This document shows, piece by piece, positions 60,395 to 64,000 of a stretch of 64,000 nucleotides of DNA. Position numbers and translations under genes: made by a program. Source of the DNA: Streptomyces sp. MMBL 11-1 (lineage in GTDB: Bacteria > Actinomycetota > Actinomycetes > Streptomycetales > Streptomycetaceae). The notes beneath the pieces were generated by a model. The model was not told the origin of the DNA, ran no database searches, and saw only the letters and a program-made list of their open reading frames with translations. How positions within the stretch are numbered: position 1 is the first letter of the stretch; the number at the start of each line of letters is the position of its first letter. The DNA is taken from contig NZ_CP117709.1 in NCBI RefSeq assembly GCF_028622875.1, positions 2,542,001 to 2,606,000 of the forward strand. The letters are read 5' to 3'.

Positions 60395-60411
60395 TGGACC
60401 AGACCCGTTAC
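60395..60411. promoter_or_regulatory. Operator-like 17-bp motif, copy B
   Basis: TGGACCAGACCCGTTAC, identical to 54304-54320, 76 bases upstream of the FAD oxidoreductase start. It is a likely binding site for the regulator of phosphonate genes; the GntR/UTRA protein at 62051-62821 is the nearest candidate. The rest of the 60320-60616 gap shows no gene. Confidence 0.7.
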
Positions 60412-60616
60412 GTTTTCGTTACTTGAAAGCTCACTGGTGAAGCAGGGAACGGGCCCGGTTCCCGTCGACACCCGTGCCACCCGGTGCGGCGCGGTCTGCC
60501 CCAACTACCCTGCTGCAGCACAGATGGACACCCTTCACGAAAGAGAAAGTGGCCCCCGGGTGGCGATGGCGTGGCGAACGCCTCTGCGGGCTATTCGCTC
60601 GCTCACCCCCTGAGCG

Positions 60617-61432
60617 TCAACCCTTCCGAGTTCGGAACTGGCGCGCCTGATCAATCACGGATACCAGTTCCTCCCGTGAGGGATGTTCTGACAGGAAGAT
60701 CGTGTGGTGAAGAGACAGGCTGCCGAGCGCGGTCGTCAGGCTCGCCAGGCGCCACCGGTAGGTGCGCCGGTCTCTCAGCCCGCAGTCGAGCCACTCCTCC
60801 GCCATCAGCTCCTCGGCAGTGGCGAAGGGGTCGATGTTCTGTTCTGCATCGTGCCCGTCGAGCTCGACCCACGCTTGGTGAGCCTTGTACGCGGCCTTGA
60901 TGACCTCGTCTGCCAGGTCATCAGGCGTCTGCGGATGCGACTCCACTCCGCCACTTCCAAAGAATTGATCGAGCAGGCCGGCACGGGAAGCTTCAGCTCG
61001 GTCACTCGGGGCCCGCCGTGCGGCATCCCGGACGTCCACATCGTCGGCAACACCTTCGAAGGGATCAGCGAACGGATCGCACACGGAGTCCTCAAGCCGG
61101 TGGCCCACGTCTTCCGGTACGACTCGCGAAGCCTCACCGTCGGCGACATGCCACAGCTCCACGAACCGGTCGACCTCGGCTTCGATGTCGCCGATGGGCG
61201 GGCGGGCCATCTTCGCCATCTCTCTCACCACCAGTTCGACCACGCCTCGGGCGGGCAAACGCGGCTTGCTGAAGGCCTGATGGATCTTGGTGTGGCTGAA
61301 CACCTCTTTACCGATCAGTTCCTGAAGCTTGCGGCTCGAAGGGTACCCAGCCCTCTCGTGCAGGACGTGCAGCGCGTTGTTGAGGCCTTTCAAAGGTCCC
61401 TCGGGAAGTTCAGGCTTCCCCCATTCCGACAT
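60617..61432 (-). CDS. Hypothetical protein with Streptomyces HTH-like N-terminal domain
   Basis: 271 residues. The first 60 residues (LHERAGYPSSRKLQELIGK, SHTKIHQAFSKPRLPARGVV) match an N-terminal module seen on many Streptomyces signalling and NTPase proteins, which looks like a DNA- or partner-binding helical domain. The remainder is acidic with no recognised motif; a helical C-terminal part includes YRWRLASLTTALGSLSLHH. Its GC at third positions looks lower than in neighbouring genes. It is divergent from a tiny membrane protein gene, and the two may form an accessory pair. Confidence 0.7.
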   Translation of the reverse strand: MSEWGKPELPEGPLKGLNNALHVLHERAGYPSSRKLQELIGKEVFSHTKIHQAFSKPRLPARGVVELVVREMAKMARPPIGDIEAEVDRFVELWHVADGEASRVVPEDVGHRLEDSVCDPFADPFEGVADDVDVRDAARRAPSDRAEASRAGLLDQFFGSGGVESHPQTPDDLADEVIKAAYKAHQAWVELDGHDAEQNIDPFATAEELMAEEWLDCGLRDRRTYRWRLASLTTALGSLSLHHTIFLSEHPSREELVSVIDQARQFRTRKG

Positions 61433-61607
61433 CCTGCCCCCACTGCTCTCAGAGATCGTCAGACCCTGTCAGGCAGCATGCCAGCAAGGCGGCGTTCTCT
61501 GTCCGCGAACGTAAGTCTTCGTGGTAGATCGTCAGAGGGCGTTCCGCTCCCTCAAACGTCATCAATGCTGGTCGTGGCAGTGTTTCCCACACAGAGGACC
61601 CCACACC

Positions 61608-61829
61608 ATGAGCAGTACAGCTACGAACGACGACGGTCAACTCTCTCAGCGGTGGGCCATCATCCTTACCGCGGCCTTCGGTGCTGGGGCCTGTGCCGGG
61701 GCGGTTGGTGGCGTAGGAGCCTGGGCGTACTTCGATGATCCGCTCGTCGCCATGGCGACGGGCGCTCTGGGCGGCCTGGGCGCCTTCTGGAAGGTCATGA
61801 AGACGATGCACTCCGTCGTACGTCGATAA
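61608..61829 (+). CDS. Small membrane protein
   Basis: 73 residues with two hydrophobic stretches (WAIILTAAFGAGACAGAVGG and PLVAMATGALGGLGAFW) separated by a short loop and ending in a basic tail (SVVRR). ATG at 61608 with GAGGA upstream. The 175-base divergent gap to the hypothetical gene at 60617-61432 must hold both promoters. Small two-helix proteins of this kind can be holin-like or toxin-like, but nothing proves that here. The following gap (61830-62050) shows no gene. Confidence 0.65.
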   Translation: MSSTATNDDGQLSQRWAIILTAAFGAGACAGAVGGVGAWAYFDDPLVAMATGALGGLGAFWKVMKTMHSVVRR

Positions 61830-62050
61830 CTACCCGGCCTGGACGCGCCACCCTGACGAGAGCGGCGTGTCCCTGGTTCCGGGGAACCGTGCGCGGCTGG
61901 CCGGCGGGAGACCAGACCCGCCAGTTGTGACCGGTGGAGCGAAGGCCCGGCAGGCCCGTGCGGGGAACCAACCCGCAGGTGGTCAGGCGGCCCGGTCGGC
62001 CGAGGCGACGCAGCTGTATCCGTCCCACTCAGCTCCCTCCTCATCCGCGC

Positions 62051-62821
62051 TCAGCTCCGCTCCTCGCCTCGCAGACGGGCGGAGAAGGAGAAGCGGTCGC
62101 CCCGGAACAGGGTCCGCACGCGCTCCAGCGGCCGGCCGGCGGTGTCCCGGGAGAGCCGGTGGATCAGGAGCATCGGCAGGGCGGGCGGGGTCCCGATGAG
62201 CAGGGCCTCGCGGGGGGTGGCGAGCACGGTCTCGATCCGCTCGTCGGCCTCGCCGAAGGCGATCTGCAGGCGGTCGCGGAGGTAGGCGTAGAAGGAGGAG
62301 TCCGGGTCGAACTCCGTGTCCAGGTCCGGGACGCGGTCGACACCGACGTACGTACTCTCCAGGCCGACGCGCTCGTCGTCGGCGAGCAGCACCCGCTCCA
62401 GGTGCCAGACCGGCTCGCCCCGCTCGACCGCGATCTCGGCGGCGAGCGCCTCGGGGCAGGGGAAGCGGTCGAGGCCGATGAGGTGGCGGCCGGGCCGTCG
62501 GCCCTGGCGGCGGACGCCCTCGGTGTAGCTGGCCAGCGAGAGCGGCTGCTCCAGCTTGGGCCCGGCGACGACCGTGCCGCGCCCCTGCCGCCGCAGCCGC
62601 CCTTCCAGGAGGAGTTCGCGCAGGGCCTGGCGGACGGTCTCGCGCGCGACCTCGTGCCGCTGGGCGAGCTCCCGCTCGGTGGGCAGGAGCCCGCCCTCGC
62701 CCAACTCGTCGAGCAGCACCGCGATACGGGCCTTCACCGCGTAGTACTTCGGGATACGGCCGTGCTCGGGGATGCCGGAGCGGATCGGTGCGCCAGGTGC
62801 CTGGTCGTTCGGGTAGTCCAC
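62051..62821 (-). CDS. GntR/HutC-family regulator with UTRA domain (DasR-like)
   Basis: 256 residues from a GTG at 62821; the ribosome site is weak, so the start is uncertain. A winged helix (about 25-95; PTERELAQRHEVARETVRQ and LRRQGRGTVVAGPKL) is followed by a UTRA ligand domain (about 105-250; LSLASYTEGVRRQGR, LATPREALLIG and RVRTLFRGDRFSFSARL). The layout and several blocks resemble DasR. It lies near the phosphonate operon, whose upstream motif GGACCAGACC resembles HutC-type sites, so a role as its repressor is inferred. Confidence 0.85.
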   Translation of the reverse strand: MDYPNDQAPGAPIRSGIPEHGRIPKYYAVKARIAVLLDELGEGGLLPTERELAQRHEVARETVRQALRELLLEGRLRRQGRGTVVAGPKLEQPLSLASYTEGVRRQGRRPGRHLIGLDRFPCPEALAAEIAVERGEPVWHLERVLLADDERVGLESTYVGVDRVPDLDTEFDPDSSFYAYLRDRLQIAFGEADERIETVLATPREALLIGTPPALPMLLIHRLSRDTAGRPLERVRTLFRGDRFSFSARLRGEERS

Positions 62822-62923
62822 GGCCCGATGGTTGCAGACGCGGGTGAACCGGCGGCGGTACGGGCACCGCTCCGCCCCCGCCGGGGCGGGCCCCCGCGCC
62901 ACGGAACGTACGGCGGCAGCCGG

Positions 62924-64000
62924 TCAGTCCGTGGCGCGGCGGGCCCGGCGGGCATGCCGCAGCAGGGCGGCCCCGCCGAGCAGGAGCGCCCCGGCGGCGA
63001 CGCCGGTCCAGGCCGGTGACGCCGGTCCGGTGCGGGCGAGTTCGGGGAGCGGGCGGCCCAGGCCGTCGCGGGGCGGATGTCCGGGGCGCTCCTCGTCGGC
63101 TCCGCCGCTCTCCTCCCCGGTTCCGGGGCGGGCCGACGGCCGGGCGGTATCGCGGTCCGGCGACGGGTCCCCGCCCGTGCCGGGGCCCGGGTCCGTACGG
63201 GTGCCGTCTCCCGGGCCGGTGCGGTCCGGATCAGGACGCCCCGGAACAGGATGTTCCGGCCGAGGACTTTCCGGCTGCGGGAACTCGGACCGGGGGCGCT
63301 CGGACGGAGAGTCCGGTTCGCGGATGCCGCCCGTGGCGCCATCGACGATCACGAAGGGGTAGTCCTCGGACTCCCCCACCCATTCGCCGTCCTCGCGCCC
63401 GCCGCCCTTGGCCTTGTCCTGGTGGCGGCGCTGGACGACGGCGGCGTGGGCGGTGACCGGGCCGGGGGCGGTGTCGGAGGTGAAGGCCATCCGGACGCGT
63501 ACGGAGACGGTCTCACCGGCGGGAACGGTGAAACCGAGGAACTCCTCGCCGGAGCCGTCGGTCTCGGCACCGGTGCCGCTCGACGTCCCCGCCTTGCCCG
63601 CTTCCCCACCCTCCTCCTCGCCCTCCCGTTTGCCTGCCTCGCCCTGGTCGCCGCCGAAGACGCCGATCTGCTCGTCGCGGTCGGTGCTCTCCCAGATGAC
63701 CCGGTGTTCGATCTCCGGACGGCCGGGCTCGGAGAACTCCAGCTGGATCTGGTCCGACGTCAGCCTGCGGTCGCGGTCGGCGAGGACGAGGACCGGGTGC
63801 AGGGCGCGGCAGGACGTGTCGGTGGTGTTGGTGAGGTCGAGGAACCAGGTGCCGTAGCCGCCGCCGGAGGCGTACCTGTCCGGGGCGCCCTGGATCCGGG
63901 TCTCGATGGGGAAGTCCTTGGCGTCCGGGTCACCGCAGACGGGCTGCCGGTCGGCGGCTAAGGAGGAGAGTGCGGACGCGGCCGGCAGGGCGGCGGCGGC
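62924..64000 (-). CDS. Sortase-anchored surface protein (LARTG), N-terminus beyond the window
   Basis: The frame is open to the right edge; about 358 codons are visible. The first visible residues (ALPAASALSSLAADRQPVCG) look like the end of a signal peptide. A beta-rich domain follows with two cysteines, then a long Pro/Asp/Gly-rich linker. The C-terminus has LPELARTGP, a class E-type LAxTG sorting motif, a membrane helix (WTGVAAGALLLGGAALL) and a basic tail RHARRARR. The codon at 63959-63961 is TTA, so bldA dependence is likely. Its sortase is probably encoded elsewhere, since the nearby sortase is class F. Confidence 0.83.
   Translation of the reverse strand, partial: AAAALPAASALSSLAADRQPVCGDPDAKDFPIETRIQGAPDRYASGGGYGTWFLDLTNTTDTSCRALHPVLVLADRDRRLTSDQIQLEFSEPGRPEIEHRVIWESTDRDEQIGVFGGDQGEAGKREGEEEGGEAGKAGTSSGTGAETDGSGEEFLGFTVPAGETVSVRVRMAFTSDTAPGPVTAHAAVVQRRHQDKAKGGGREDGEWVGESEDYPFVIVDGATGGIREPDSPSERPRSEFPQPESPRPEHPVPGRPDPDRTGPGDGTRTDPGPGTGGDPSPDRDTARPSARPGTGEESGGADEERPGHPPRDGLGRPLPELARTGPASPAWTGVAAGALLLGGAALLRHARRARRATD

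Noticed and set aside
61909..61920. A possible third operator (GACCAGACCCG)
   Set aside because: Only 11 bases match the 17-bp motif and it lies behind, not before, the neighbouring genes.

Overview
The window is chromosomal DNA from a Streptomyces, or a very close actinobacterial relative. The evidence is very high GC with G/C at nearly every third codon position, a bldA-type TTA codon in an AdpA gene, Streptomyces-style regulators, twin-arginine and sortase substrates, and a gene order (adpA, orn, tRNA-His, ceb locus, cdgA, ehu locus) that matches the core-chromosome order I remember for Streptomyces. I see no rRNA, CRISPR array, insertion sequence or prophage. Most of the window is core chromosome with small accessory insertions.

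Region 1 (1-14.5 kb): a truncated universal stress gene, a 1-kb gene-free leader, adpA (A-factor-dependent master regulator) and orn (oligoribonuclease). Next come tRNA-His and a secreted chitin-type LPMO with a DasR-type operator. The cellobiose/cellotriose locus follows (cebE, cebF, cebG, bglC, then separately transcribed cebR), with three CebR-type palindromes. An aspartate:alanine exchanger and an aspartate 4-decarboxylase close the region. Much of it is a carbon-scavenging module facing plant or fungal polymers.

Region 2 (14.7-30.3 kb): a two-component system, small secreted and hypothetical proteins, an NsdA-like regulator, a histidine phosphatase and a PAP2 membrane phosphatase. Then comes a compact nuclease / unknown protein / helicase operon with a 62-bp tandem duplication at its last gene junction. 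tRNA-Lys copy 1 and a secreted M6 metalloprotease end the region.

Region 3 (30.6-46.4 kb): cdgA (PAS-GGDEF-EAL), a flavin monooxygenase, a cysteine-less Asp/Glu-racemase-fold protein, a 2-hydroxyacid dehydrogenase and the ectoine uptake operon ehuBCDA with an IclR regulator. tRNA-Lys copy 2 is followed by a second LPMO whose promoter layout duplicates that of the first. A proline-rich SPFH membrane protein, an NlpC/P60-like cell-wall protein and tRNA-Lys copy 3 follow.

Region 4 (46.5-64 kb): a large secreted DNRLRE / vanadium-haloperoxidase-like fusion with a small secreted partner, a class F sortase pair, a HAD phosphatase and a Tat-secreted phosphodiesterase. An apparent 2-aminoethylphosphonate uptake and degradation operon (FAD oxidoreductase, phosphonatase-like hydrolase, ABC transporter) comes next. 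An identical 17-bp sequence lies upstream of both that operon and the phosphodiesterase gene, and a GntR/UTRA regulator sits nearby. A small divergent accessory gene pair and a sortase-anchored (LARTG) surface protein running off the right edge complete the window.

The strongest leads for something new are the Fe-S-type nuclease / unknown / helicase operon, the DNRLRE-haloperoxidase fusion, the duplicated LPMO promoter architecture, and the shared operator that appears to define a phosphonate regulon. All calls were made by reading the sequence; no database search was run.
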